NCBI RefSeq assembly: GCF_013408795.1
Contig: NZ_JACCCC010000001.1
Coordinates: 5,332,001 to 5,396,000, forward strand
DNA from: Spinactinospora alkalitolerans
Lineage (GTDB): Bacteria > Actinomycetota > Actinomycetes > Streptosporangiales > Streptosporangiaceae
Direction: 5' to 3'
Length of the DNA stretch: 64,000 nt
A program made the translations under genes and the position numbers. The stretch's first letter is position 1. Each line of letters starts with the position of its first letter. This document shows positions 8,409 to 16,323 of this stretch, piece by piece. A model generated the notes under the pieces. It was not told the origin of the DNA, made no database searches, and saw nothing but the letters and a program-made list of their open reading frames with translations.

Positions 8409-9127
8409 GCGATCTCCCTGGCGCGGCTCAGGTCGTCGTGGTTGTCCACCTCGACCCAGTCGACCTTGCCGATCGGCGCCACGGCGACCTTGCCGCCCCG
8501 GTTGACGAGCTCCTGGTAGCCGTCCTCGTAGTACAACTGGGGATCGCGCTCCCAGGTGGCCTTGAGGGCGTCGGCGAGGCGGTCGGCCAGCGAACCCTCG
8601 ATGAGGGTCGCGCCGATGTACTCGCCCGCGGCGGCCGCCGGGTCCATGAGCTTGGTGATCCGCTCGATGTGACCGGAGTCGTCCAGGGTCACCTTCATCT
8701 CTTCGTCGGCGAGAGTTTTCACGTTGTCCACCGCGAGGAGGAGTTCCGGTCCCCGGGCGGCGAGTAGCGTCTCTTCCACGCTCACCGGATGAACGGTGTC
8801 ACCGTTGACGAGGAGGACGCCCTCGGAGAAGTACTCGCGAGCGGTCCACAGGGAGTAGGCGTTGTTCCACTCCTCGGCCTTGTCGTTGTGGACCAGGGTC
8901 AGTTTCACGCCGTGGCGGCTCTCGAGGTCCTCCTTGCGCTCCTCGACCGCGCCGGCGCAGTAGCCCACGACGATCACGACGTCGGTGAGGCCCGCGGCGG
9001 CGAGGTTGCGCAGCGAGATGTCCATGATCGTGGTGTCGCCGTCGACCGGCACCAGTGCCTTGGGCAGGGTGTCGGTGTAGGGGCGCAGCCGGCGACCCGC
9101 TCCGGCGGCAAGAACCATACCGAGCAT
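8396..9127 (-). CDS. Nucleotidyltransferase, LicC/phosphocholine cytidylyltransferase-like
   Basis: A 243-residue single-domain NTP transferase. The N-terminus MVLAAGAGRRLRPYT with LPKALVPV is the nucleotide-binding signature, LLVNGDTVH carries the metal-binding aspartate, and VDWVEVDNHDDL is the C-terminal metal site. The segment HNDKAEEWNNAYSL resembles the choline-phosphate cytidylyltransferase subfamily. The likely reaction is activation of the phosphorylated alcohol made by the neighbouring dehydrogenase to its CDP form, which the CDP-alcohol enzyme then transfers. Substrate assignment rests on context. The start at ATG 9127 is shortly after an AAGGAGGAAGG-type site. Confidence 0.82.
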   Translation of the reverse strand: MLGMVLAAGAGRRLRPYTDTLPKALVPVDGDTTIMDISLRNLAAAGLTDVVIVVGYCAGAVEERKEDLESRHGVKLTLVHNDKAEEWNNAYSLWTAREYFSEGVLLVNGDTVHPVSVEETLLAARGPELLLAVDNVKTLADEEMKVTLDDSGHIERITKLMDPAAAAGEYIGATLIEGSLADRLADALKATWERDPQLYYEDGYQELVNRGGKVAVAPIGKVDWVEVDNHDDLSRAREIACRY

Positions 9128-9173
9128 GTAGGCGCCTTCCTCCTTAGGTTCCGGAGGCGTCGACGCCTCCTCC

Positions 9174-9794
9174 TCATTCGTTGTGCGGCACGTCCGCCGT
9201 CGTCAGGACGGGGGTCGCCAGCCAGCTCGCCGCGGTCTCCCAGACGAGCAGCACCACCAGGTAGCCCGCGAGCAGACCGTAGGCGAACGGCAGCCATCCC
9301 AGCACCCCGCCGGCGGCGATGAGCAGCATCCGCCCGTCCCAGCCGAGCCTCGCCCGCATGACCCGGGCGGGGGGCCGCGCGCCGCAGCGCGTCCGGTGCA
9401 CGGCGTCGCAGTGGTGCAGGACGACCGCCGTCAAGACTACGAACACCAGCGGGTCTGGCACGCCCGAACCATAGCCGAGCGCGAGTAGGTAGAGGTACTC
9501 CGTCGCGCGGAGGACCGGTGGGACCACCCAATCAAATCGCCCGTCGTGCGGATGCCCTGATGCCACTCCGGAGAGCAGGAGCGCCGCGGCCGGTGCGAAC
9601 AGGGTAATGCCTGAGAGTTCGCCGAGCCCCGCGGCCAGCAGCACCGCCGTTACCATCGCGCCCGCACACGTGGGGAGCAGCGGGGGCAGCGCACCGGCCG
9701 CGAGAAGACCGATCCCGATGCTCACATGGCCGTCGTCGCGAAGAAAACGCAGGTCAACGCGGTCCTCTTGTGCGGCCGACGGAGATGGCGACAT
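9174..9794 (-). CDS. DUF5941-like membrane protein
   Basis: A 206-residue protein with four or five hydrophobic segments (ISIGIGLLAAGALPPLL, LLIAAGGVLGWLPFAYG, LLAGYLVVLLVWETA) and conserved-looking soluble motifs RFLRDDGH, SGHPHDGRFDW and RLGWDGRMLL. These match my memory of the actinobacterial DUF5941 domain; no function is known to me. GAGGT before ATG 9794 gives a ribosome site. The upstream gene ends with TAG only one codon before this ATG and in the same frame, so the two may be halves of one protein in relatives. It precedes the nucleotidyltransferase operon. Confidence 0.65.
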   Translation of the reverse strand: MSPSPSAAQEDRVDLRFLRDDGHVSIGIGLLAAGALPPLLPTCAGAMVTAVLLAAGLGELSGITLFAPAAALLLSGVASGHPHDGRFDWVVPPVLRATEYLYLLALGYGSGVPDPLVFVVLTAVVLHHCDAVHRTRCGARPPARVMRARLGWDGRMLLIAAGGVLGWLPFAYGLLAGYLVVLLVWETAASWLATPVLTTADVPHNE

Positions 9795-9797
9795 GTC

Positions 9798-10910
9798 CTA
9801 CCTCGTAGCGTCTTGGATGCTGAGATCGCCGACCGTCGCCAGGACACAACCGACAGTCAGTGCGATAAAGGTCACCCGAACGTCCCAAATCGTTACCGTC
9901 GCGGCCACCACGAGGCACCTCTCGGGCTGGGCGAAGGCGGTGATCCGCCGGATCAGGTCCGGCCTGCGGGAGCTCCCCGCGACCCGGGTCGCCCCTGTTC
10001 CTTGAGGATCCGCCGCCGGCGGCGGGGCCGTCCCCTGCTGTTCGCACCGGTCGGCGGCTGCCGCCGCGCGGGAGCGGGCGGTTTCGGCGCCCGGTGCCAG
10101 GTCGGCGACGCTGATGGGGTCCAGGCCGCCGCCGCGCGAATCGGGCGCGGTGCGGATGCGGATGGTGGCGCTCCCCGGGTCCTGCTCCGCCGATTCCCCG
10201 TCCGGCCCCGCGCCACCGGAGGGCGCGGCGTCCGGCCCGGCGCCGTCCGCCCACCGCCCCAGCACCCTGACGCCCTCCACCTCGTCCCCGTACGGTTCGG
10301 CGGTCGCCGCGGAGCCGCCGAACACGGTGACGCCTTCCGCCACGTCATCGGGCAGTTCGAGGGTCCGGGCGTCCCCGGGTGCTCCGCCGAGCAGCTCGGT
10401 GGTGAAGGAGCGGTCCGCGGACGTGCGCTCGCCGCGGCCGGGGCCGATCCCGCCGAAGAGCGGGGGAAGATCCGGCCCGGTGGTCTCCGGCCGCGCCGCT
10501 CGGGCCGAGCCGACCGACGCGCGCAGCGCGTGCGCGACCAGCGCCCCCGCGGCCCACGCCCAGGCGTGCGGCACACCGGCCAGGGCGCCGCCCAGGGCCA
10601 GTCCGCCGTAGACGGCGTACTCGCGCAGGTGGCGCAGCACAACGGCGAGCCAGGCGTCGAGCGCGTCGCGGTGCGCGCGCAGCGACTCGGCGCCGATCGC
10701 GTCGGTACACAGCACCGCGCCCAGCAGCAGTGAGCCGATGACGGCTCCGCGCAACGTGTCCTCGGTGAGCCACACCGCGGCCAGGACACCGACGAGCAGG
10801 CCGATCTGGCCGAACCGCGCGGCGGGGAGCGGCCGCAGCCCGGCCCAGCGAGCGATGTGGCCGAGGACCGGTCGCGGGCCGCGGACGGCGAGCACACCGG
10901 TTTCGGTCAC
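9798..10910 (-). CDS. Membrane protein, N-terminal partner of the DUF5941-like gene
   Basis: A 370-residue protein. Residues about 10-135 hold three or four membrane helices (IGLLVGVLAAVWL, VIGSLLLGAVLCTD, AWAWAAGALVAHAL). A low-complexity Gly/Ala/Asp-rich region of about 160 residues follows, then a C-terminal hydrophobic pair (CLVVAATVTIWDV, FIALTVGCVLAT). GTG 10910 is preferred because GGGAGGGA lies seven bases upstream, although the frame is open further. It ends in TAG, in frame with and one codon before the next gene. A role in the adjacent CDP-alcohol pathway is inferred from linkage only. Confidence 0.6.
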   Translation of the reverse strand: MTETGVLAVRGPRPVLGHIARWAGLRPLPAARFGQIGLLVGVLAAVWLTEDTLRGAVIGSLLLGAVLCTDAIGAESLRAHRDALDAWLAVVLRHLREYAVYGGLALGGALAGVPHAWAWAAGALVAHALRASVGSARAARPETTGPDLPPLFGGIGPGRGERTSADRSFTTELLGGAPGDARTLELPDDVAEGVTVFGGSAATAEPYGDEVEGVRVLGRWADGAGPDAAPSGGAGPDGESAEQDPGSATIRIRTAPDSRGGGLDPISVADLAPGAETARSRAAAAADRCEQQGTAPPPAADPQGTGATRVAGSSRRPDLIRRITAFAQPERCLVVAATVTIWDVRVTFIALTVGCVLATVGDLSIQDATR

Positions 10911-11020
10911 GGCCGCGTCCCTCCCAGATCCGTCCTTGCGGTAACCGTGACCCAGGCGGGGACGCTTGGCAAGCATCGACGCGCACGACCCCGCCCCAAG
11001 GAGATCGAAGGAGGCCTTGG

Positions 11021-11162
11021 CCCCAGGGGGTTGGTAAGGCCCGCCCAAGGAGGGAGGGCGCGCGGGTGGGCGATTTCCGTCTACGGGCCTTCGGCCACGC
11101 GAGAGCATCGCCCGGTCACCGCGGATCCCACCTTCGGCTGAGGTTCACGACCCCCGGTGGCC
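11021..11162 (+). repeat. Intergenic repeat, copy A
   Basis: A 44-bp core at 11021-11064 (starts CCCCAGGGGGTTGG, ends GGGAGGGCGCGCG) matches 41 of 44 bases at 20201-20244 and about 36 of 44 on the opposite strand at 55586-55629. A second unit at 11084-11162 (CTTCGGCCAC...CACCTTCGGCTGAGGTTCAC...GGTGGCC) recurs as two degenerate copies at 20338-20486. A further partial unit follows to about 11195. It fills the 304-bp gap between two minus-strand genes. Confidence 0.75.
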
Positions 11163-11214
11163 AGGGTGAAAGACCCCCGGTGGCCGAGGGTGGCCGGCAG
11201 ACAGGTGAAGGGCG

Positions 11215-12024
11215 TCAGGCGGCCTTGTCGTCGCCTTCTGCCTTCTTCTTGGCCTCGGCCTCTTTCTTCTTGGCCTCGGTCTCGGCCTTGGTGTCGGCGT
11301 TGTAGGCGTCCAGGGCGCCCTTGATGTCGGCGTCCATGACCAGCTCGCCCCGCTTGATGTAGAGGCCTCGGTTGCAGAAGCGCTTGAGGTCGCCCTCGCT
11401 GTGGGAGACCAGCACCATGGTGCGGTCGTTGGCCAGCATCTCCTGGATCTTGGCGTAGCACTTCTGCTTGAACGCCTTGTCGCCCACCGCGAGCACCTCG
11501 TCGACCAGCATGATCGGGTGCTCGAGCTGTGAGATCAGCGCGAAGCCCAGGCGGACCTTCATACCGCTGGAGTAGTGCCGGACCGGGGTGTCGATGAACT
11601 TGCCGATCTCGGCGAACTCGACGATCTCGTCGAATCTCTCGTCCAGCGTCTTCGGGCTCATGCCGTGCAGGGAGCCCACGAGGTGGACGTTCTCGCGGCC
11701 GGTGAGCTGGTCGGAGAAGCCCGCCCGCAGCTCCAGCAGCGGAGCGACCTTGCCGCGCACCGTCACCGACCCCTCATCCGGCATGAGCACGCCGGCGATG
11801 AGCTTGAGGAGGGTCGACTTCCCGGTGCCGTTCTTGCCGACGATGCCGACGCAGTCGCCCTTGGCGATCTCGAAGGAGACGTCGCGCAGCGCCCAGAAGT
11901 CGCCGCCCTTGTTGGGGTCGCGCCTGTTGCCGTGGATGAACATCTCGCGCAGGCTGCGCTTGCGGCGACGATTCATCGCGAACTTGACGCCGAGCCCCTT
12001 GGCCTCGATGACCGGCTCCGCCAT
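11215..12024 (-). CDS. Polysaccharide/teichoic acid ABC exporter, ATP-binding subunit
   Basis: A 269-residue ATPase of the TagH/Wzt/RfbE group. Walker A is GIVGKNGTGKST, the ABC signature is HYSSGMKVRLGFA, Walker B is IMLVDEVLAVGD, and the switch histidine is in LVSHSEGDL. The N-terminal insertion NRRRKRSLREMF is typical of polysaccharide exporters. After residue 240 there is a Lys/Ala/Glu-rich coil and no Wzt carbohydrate-binding domain. It overlaps the permease stop by one base (TAATG) and so is translationally coupled. It exports lipid-linked glycopolymer across the membrane before LCP-mediated attachment. Confidence 0.93.
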   Translation of the reverse strand: MAEPVIEAKGLGVKFAMNRRRKRSLREMFIHGNRRDPNKGGDFWALRDVSFEIAKGDCVGIVGKNGTGKSTLLKLIAGVLMPDEGSVTVRGKVAPLLELRAGFSDQLTGRENVHLVGSLHGMSPKTLDERFDEIVEFAEIGKFIDTPVRHYSSGMKVRLGFALISQLEHPIMLVDEVLAVGDKAFKQKCYAKIQEMLANDRTMVLVSHSEGDLKRFCNRGLYIKRGELVMDADIKGALDAYNADTKAETEAKKKEAEAKKKAEGDDKAA

Positions 12025-12842
12025 TACAACTCCTTCAGAACAGCCGTCTCAAGACGCCGGAACACCCAGTATCCAATAACGAGCATGGCAGCGGACCACC
12101 CGAGGGTCGAGCACAGCATCACCGTGTCCGGCGCCTCACCGGGGAACCAGGCGGCGTGGTGCATCTGGAAGATGCCCACGAGCGGGTTGAGCTCGTAGAT
12201 CGTCATCGCCCAGGCCGGGAGTGCCTCCTGCACCCGGATGAGCGGGTAGATGATGGGCGTGGCGTAGAAGAGCACCCGGTTCAGGATACGGATCATGCGC
12301 TCGACGTCGCGCAGCAGCACGTTGACCGAGGCGAGCAGCATGGTGAGCCCGAGCAGGAAGGCGAACTGGCAGACCATCGCCAGCGGCGCCCAGAGCAGGT
12401 TCAGCCCGACCTTGCCCTGCAGCAGGACCACGAAGGCGATCAGCACCGGCCAGGTGAACAGGTAGTCCACGAACTTCCCGCTCACGACGGCGAAGGGGAA
12501 GATCTCCCTGGGCACCTTCATCGTGGTGATGAGCTTGGAGTGCGTGATCAGCGCGCGGCTGGCCTCGCTCATCGCCGTGCTGAACCACATCCACGGCAGC
12601 AGGCCGGAGATGAGGAACAGCGCGTACCCGCCGTACTGGTCGGCGTTCTCGGGCGCGGCCCGGCCCGAGAACAGCACGCCGAAGACGAAGTAGTAGATCC
12701 CGGCCATGGCCAGGGGCTCCAGCATCGACCAGGCGTAGCCCAGGACCGATTGCTGGTATTTGACCTTTAGGTCCCGCCGAACCAGGAGGTTCACTACCTG
12801 CCGGTTCTGCCAGACGGCCAGCGCCCTAGACGCCACCGCCAC
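12024..12842 (-). CDS. Polysaccharide/teichoic acid ABC exporter, permease
   Basis: A 272-residue ABC-2 type membrane subunit of the TagG/Wzm family. It has the family hallmark LVRRDLKVKYQQSVLGYAWSMLEPLA near residues 20-45 and six hydrophobic segments, among them GIYYFVFGVLFSG, FLLGLTMLLASVNVLLRD and a C-terminal SAAMLVIGYWVFRRLE. The conserved LNPLVGIFQMHH precedes the last span. It is coupled to the ATPase downstream. The 661-bp divergent region upstream separates it from the TarI-like gene. Confidence 0.93.
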   Translation of the reverse strand: MAVASRALAVWQNRQVVNLLVRRDLKVKYQQSVLGYAWSMLEPLAMAGIYYFVFGVLFSGRAAPENADQYGGYALFLISGLLPWMWFSTAMSEASRALITHSKLITTMKVPREIFPFAVVSGKFVDYLFTWPVLIAFVVLLQGKVGLNLLWAPLAMVCQFAFLLGLTMLLASVNVLLRDVERMIRILNRVLFYATPIIYPLIRVQEALPAWAMTIYELNPLVGIFQMHHAAWFPGEAPDTVMLCSTLGWSAAMLVIGYWVFRRLETAVLKEL

Positions 12843-13503
12843 CTCCTCCGGGGTGCAGTCGTATCATTCGAACGCGCGGACGGCGCGCCGCCGCGAGATC
12901 CGGGGGCGGACTTCGGCGACGGGGTCGGCCGGCGATGAAGCGCGGCGTGTCCGCCAAAAGCGCCCGTCACCGCGGTGGACGCGGTGGCAGCACGGTTCGG
13001 GGGATCGGGTGTCCTTCGAAGACCTCGGACGAACCGCGACCGCTGTCCTTCGTGGCCGGAGCGGCCGGGGCCCAGCGCCCGATCTTTTCACATCCGCGGC
13101 CCGGACACCCATTCCAGGTGGTGGATCGAGTCTCCGGGCCCCCGACGTAAACACCGCTCGCGGCCCGGACACCCATTCCAGCCGGACACCCGTTCCAGGT
13201 GGTGGATCGAGTCTCCGGGCCTCCGACGTACACACCGTTCGCGGCCCGGACACCCGTCCAGCGCGTCCTCAGGGTACCCGGGCGCGGCCGCGGCCGGACC
13301 GCTCGGCGGCCCATTGTTGGAGGATCGTTGATATCGGGATATTCCGGTCGCCGTTCCGGCCGTTCCCGGTCGTCTCCGGCTGTTCCCGGCCGTTCCCCAC
13401 TGCTCTCCGCTGTTCCCCGCCGCGCCCCGGCCGCTGGCGTGTCCGCTACCCTCGGCCTTCGACCGCGGGAATCCGCGGGGATCGCGGGAGGAAGGCTTTT
13501 CTG
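12843..13503. other. Non-coding 661-bp divergent region
   Basis: This gap lies between the minus-strand exporter and the plus-strand cytidylyltransferase. Its middle holds long direct repeats (13096-13260). The 3' part is rich in CCGTTCCC-like pyrimidine repeats. Open frames cross it but show no ribosome site or plausible protein. It must contain the promoters of both operons; I see no unambiguous -10/-35 boxes. Confidence 0.5.
13096..13260 (+). repeat. Imperfect long tandem repeat
   Basis: The unit begins GCGGCCCGGACACCC and ends near ACACCG. Copies start at 13096 (64 nt), 13160 (81 nt) and 13241 (partial, 20 nt). The second copy is longer because a 17-bp piece containing CCGGACACCCGTTCCA is duplicated inside it. 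The inner part GGTGGTGGATCGAGTCTCC is identical in the first two copies. Confidence 0.85.
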
Positions 13504-14274
13504 ATGTCGGCTGGTTCGGCTGGTTCGGCTGGTTCCGGAGCCGGGCGGCGCCCGCGCGTGACGGCCGCGGTCCTCGCGGGCGGGGTCGGCGTGCGGATGG
13601 GCGGGGCGCGCCCTAAGCAGCTGCTCCCGCTGGCCGGGCGGACGATCATCGAGCACTCCGTCGCGGCGTTCTGCGCGGCGCCCGAGGTGGACGACGTCAT
13701 CGTGCTGATGGTCGAGGACCACGTGTCGGAGGTCGCCGAGATCGTGGCCGACGGCGGGCACTCCAAGGTGTCGCGGATCCTGCCGGGCGGCGCGGACCGG
13801 ACGCAGACGTCGTACGCGGCGCTGCGGGCGCTGGAGTCCGCGGCCGACGACGAGCTGGTGCTGCTGCACGACGCCGTGCGGCCCCTGGTGAGCCCGCGCG
13901 TCATCGCCGACTGCGTGCGGGCGCTGGGCGAGGCCGGGGCCGTCGGCGTCGCGGTTCCCTCCAGCGACACCGTGGTGGAGGTCGGGCCGGGCCGCACCGG
14001 GGGCGAGGCGATCCGCGCCGTTCCCGCGCGTGCGTCGCTGCGCCGGATGCAGACCCCCCAGGGCTTCCGGCTGGGGGTGGTCCGGCGGGCCTACGAGCGG
14101 GCCCTCGCCGACCCGGATCTGGTGGCCACCGACGACTGCGGGGTGGTGCTGCGCTACCTCCCTGAGGAGGAGGTCCGCGTCATCGTGGGCGAGGAGGCCA
14201 ACATCAAGGTGACGCACCCGGGCGACATCGCGATCGCCGAGGCGCTGCTGCGCGAGCGCGGGAGGAGACCGTGA
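13504..14274 (+). CDS. IspD/TarI family cytidylyltransferase
   Basis: A 256-residue CTP:polyol-phosphate cytidylyltransferase. The CTP-binding loop reads AVLAGGVGVRMGG followed by RPKQLLPLAG; the AGG form resembles TarI (ribitol-5-phosphate) more than IspD, which usually has AAG. Other family motifs are HDAVRPLVSPRVI, QTPQGFRL, TDDCGVV and NIKVTHPGDIAIAE. A Ser-Ala-Gly repeat forms the N-terminus. GGGAGGAAGG before ATG 13504 fixes the start. The stop overlaps the next gene. Linkage to TagGH-like exporters and an LCP ligase favours a teichoic acid precursor role. An isoprenoid MEP-pathway role cannot be excluded. Confidence 0.8.
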   Translation: MSAGSAGSAGSGAGRRPRVTAAVLAGGVGVRMGGARPKQLLPLAGRTIIEHSVAAFCAAPEVDDVIVLMVEDHVSEVAEIVADGGHSKVSRILPGGADRTQTSYAALRALESAADDELVLLHDAVRPLVSPRVIADCVRALGEAGAVGVAVPSSDTVVEVGPGRTGGEAIRAVPARASLRRMQTPQGFRLGVVRRAYERALADPDLVATDDCGVVLRYLPEEEVRVIVGEEANIKVTHPGDIAIAEALLRERGRRP

Positions 14275-15023
14275 TCTTCGATCCGCCCGAGGTCATCGGG
14301 CACCGCGGGGCCGGACGCGGGGTCGTGGACGGGGCCGAGGAGAACACGCTCGCCTCGTTCGCCGCCGCTGTGGCCGCCGGGGCCGCCTGGGTCGAGGTCG
14401 ACGTGCGCCGCAGCGCCGACGACGAGCTGCTGGTCCACCACGACGCCGCACTGCCCGACGGCAGGGTGATCGTCGACCTGCCCGCGTCGGCCGCGCGCGA
14501 GGCCGGCCTGGTGACGCTGGAGGAGGTCCTGGACGCGGTGCCCGAGCACATCGGGATCGACGTCGACGTCAAGACCGTGATGGAGGACGCCGTCGACGCC
14601 CCGTCCCGGCGCACGACGACGCTGCTGATGCCGCACCTGAAGCGGGAGTCGCGGCGGCGCCGGCTGTTCGTGTGCTCCTTCGACCCCGCGGCGCTGCTCG
14701 CGGTGCACGAGGCCGACCGCGCGATCGCGACGGCGTGGATGCCGTTCGTGCGCAGCCCCCTGGACCAGGCGGTGGCCGGCGCGGCCGGGATGGGCTGCGC
14801 CGCCGTGGCCATCGACGCCCGCTCCTTCGGCCTGTCCACCGACGAGCCGCGCCCCGGCCGCCGCGCGGTCGCCCGCACCGTGGACGTCGCCCACCGGGCC
14901 GGGCTGGAGGTCGTCTGCTGGTGCCCGGGCCCGGCCGACTCGGCCCGGTTCTCCGACGCCGGCGTGGACGCGCTGGTCGTGGACGACGTCCCGGGGGTCC
15001 TGGCCGCGCTCAAGGAACGGTGA
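14271..15023 (+). CDS. Glycerophosphodiester phosphodiesterase family protein
   Basis: A 250-residue TIM-barrel GDPD/PI-PLC-like enzyme that hydrolyses glycerophosphodiesters. The catalytic and metal motifs are visible: VIGHRGAG (first His and Arg), EENTLASF, WVEVDVRRS and LLVHHDAALPDG. GTG 14271 overlaps the stop of the cytidylyltransferase and follows GGAGGAGACC directly. No signal peptide is seen, so it is cytoplasmic. Coupling to a TarI-like gene suggests it turns over or trims phosphodiester intermediates of a teichoic-acid-like polymer. General phospholipid salvage is the alternative. Confidence 0.87.
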   Translation: MIFDPPEVIGHRGAGRGVVDGAEENTLASFAAAVAAGAAWVEVDVRRSADDELLVHHDAALPDGRVIVDLPASAAREAGLVTLEEVLDAVPEHIGIDVDVKTVMEDAVDAPSRRTTTLLMPHLKRESRRRRLFVCSFDPAALLAVHEADRAIATAWMPFVRSPLDQAVAGAAGMGCAAVAIDARSFGLSTDEPRPGRRAVARTVDVAHRAGLEVVCWCPGPADSARFSDAGVDALVVDDVPGVLAALKER

Positions 15024-15256
15024 CCGCGCCGGGGGAACGCCGGCCGCGCACCGGAGGAATCCGGTGTCCGCGCATCACGGAAATTCCCGGTGAATTCTTC
15101 GCCCCGAACCGCCGTTCCCGGTCCGAGCCGCTTTTTTCGCGTCACCGCGCCGGATAGTGTCGCTCGCCAAAAGGATGACCGGGACGCCGGAGAATCGCCG
15201 GCCGCGCAACGCCTCCCGGAATCACCACCCGAAGCAGCGAGGCGGATAGATCAACC

Positions 15257-16162
15257 GTGAACTCCCACGCCGATGTCGTACCGACCAAGCGCACCGAGAT
15301 CCCCGGATGGTTCTACTGGGAGGACCGGCTGCTGTTCGACTTCTTCCTGTCCCGGCAGAGCGGTCAGGAGCCGGGGACCCTCGTCGAGATGGGCGTCTAC
15401 CTCGGCAAGAGCGCCGTCGCCATCGGCGACCACATCCGCGAGGGCGAGGAGTTCGTCGCCTGCGACCTCTTCGGCGCCACGCCGGAGGAGGCCGACAACG
15501 CGCGCGAGAACACCAGGAGCTACAGCACGCTCACCCGCGACGCGTTCGAGCGGAATTACCTCACGTTCCACAAAGAGCTGCCGACCGTCGCGCACTGCGC
15601 CTCGGCGCGCATCACCGAATACGTCGCGGAGAAATCCGCGCGGTTCGTTCACGTCGACGCCTCGCATTTGTTCGAGCATGTTCACCTCGATCTGCGGAAC
15701 ACCCGGGCCCTGCTGCGCGACGGCGGCATAGCCGTGCTCGACGACTACCGCAGCGAGCACACGCCCGGCGTGGCCGCGGCCGTGTGGCAGGCCGTCGCCG
15801 TCGACGGGCTGGTGCCGATCTGCGTCACCCCGACCAAGTTCTACGGCTGCTTCGAGGACGCCGGACCGCACCTCGACGCGCTGCGCACGTGGCTGCCCGA
15901 TGCCGAGGGGCTGTGGTGGGAGGAGCAGCGGATCCACGACCGGCCGGTGCTGAGGGTCACCAAGGCGAAGAAGAAGCCGGCCGCGCCCAAGCCGGCGGAG
16001 CCGGAGGCCGCGCTCGGCGACATCCGGGCCTCGCTGTCGGAGCTGTCGGCGCGGGTGCAGCGGATCGACGCGCGGCTGGCCGGAAAGGGCTCCCGACCCC
16101 TGGCGTCGCGCGCGCTGAACAAGGTCCGCCGCACGCTGGCCGGGCGGCGCCCCGGGCGGTGA
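15257..16162 (+). CDS. Class I SAM-dependent methyltransferase (Methyltransf_24-like)
   Basis: A 301-residue protein. The SAM-binding motif I region is TLVEMGVYLGKSAVAIG, an acidic residue follows in FVACDLFGA, and VHVDASHLFEHVHLDL and GIAVLDDYRS match the TylF/Methyltransf_24 type used on sugars. After residue 235 there is a Lys/Pro-rich linker and a coiled-coil tail (ALGDIRASLSELSARVQRID). The GTG start has only a weak GAGGCGG site. It probably methylates a sugar of the surface polymer; this is inference from family and cluster. Confidence 0.72.
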   Translation: MNSHADVVPTKRTEIPGWFYWEDRLLFDFFLSRQSGQEPGTLVEMGVYLGKSAVAIGDHIREGEEFVACDLFGATPEEADNARENTRSYSTLTRDAFERNYLTFHKELPTVAHCASARITEYVAEKSARFVHVDASHLFEHVHLDLRNTRALLRDGGIAVLDDYRSEHTPGVAAAVWQAVAVDGLVPICVTPTKFYGCFEDAGPHLDALRTWLPDAEGLWWEEQRIHDRPVLRVTKAKKKPAAPKPAEPEAALGDIRASLSELSARVQRIDARLAGKGSRPLASRALNKVRRTLAGRRPGR

Positions 16163-16323
16163 TCCGGCGAAGGCCGGGTGAAGTCTTCGTGTCGCGATCG
16201 CGAAAGCCCTGTGTCGACCCCTCCTTCACACCTCTGTCCGCGGGTGGCCGGGGCTAGCGTTTCGATCGGACCGGGCTCGCGACCGAGCCCGGCGGTTCCC
16301 CGCTCCCTCGTCGAAAAGACCGG

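Noticed and set aside
13096-13260. CRISPR array
   Set aside because: The units are adjacent imperfect copies without unique spacers, and no cas genes are present.
13504-14274. IspD of the MEP isoprenoid pathway as a firm call
   Set aside because: The CTP loop and the cluster point to a teichoic-acid cytidylyltransferase; without checking the rest of the genome for ispD the firm call is not justified.
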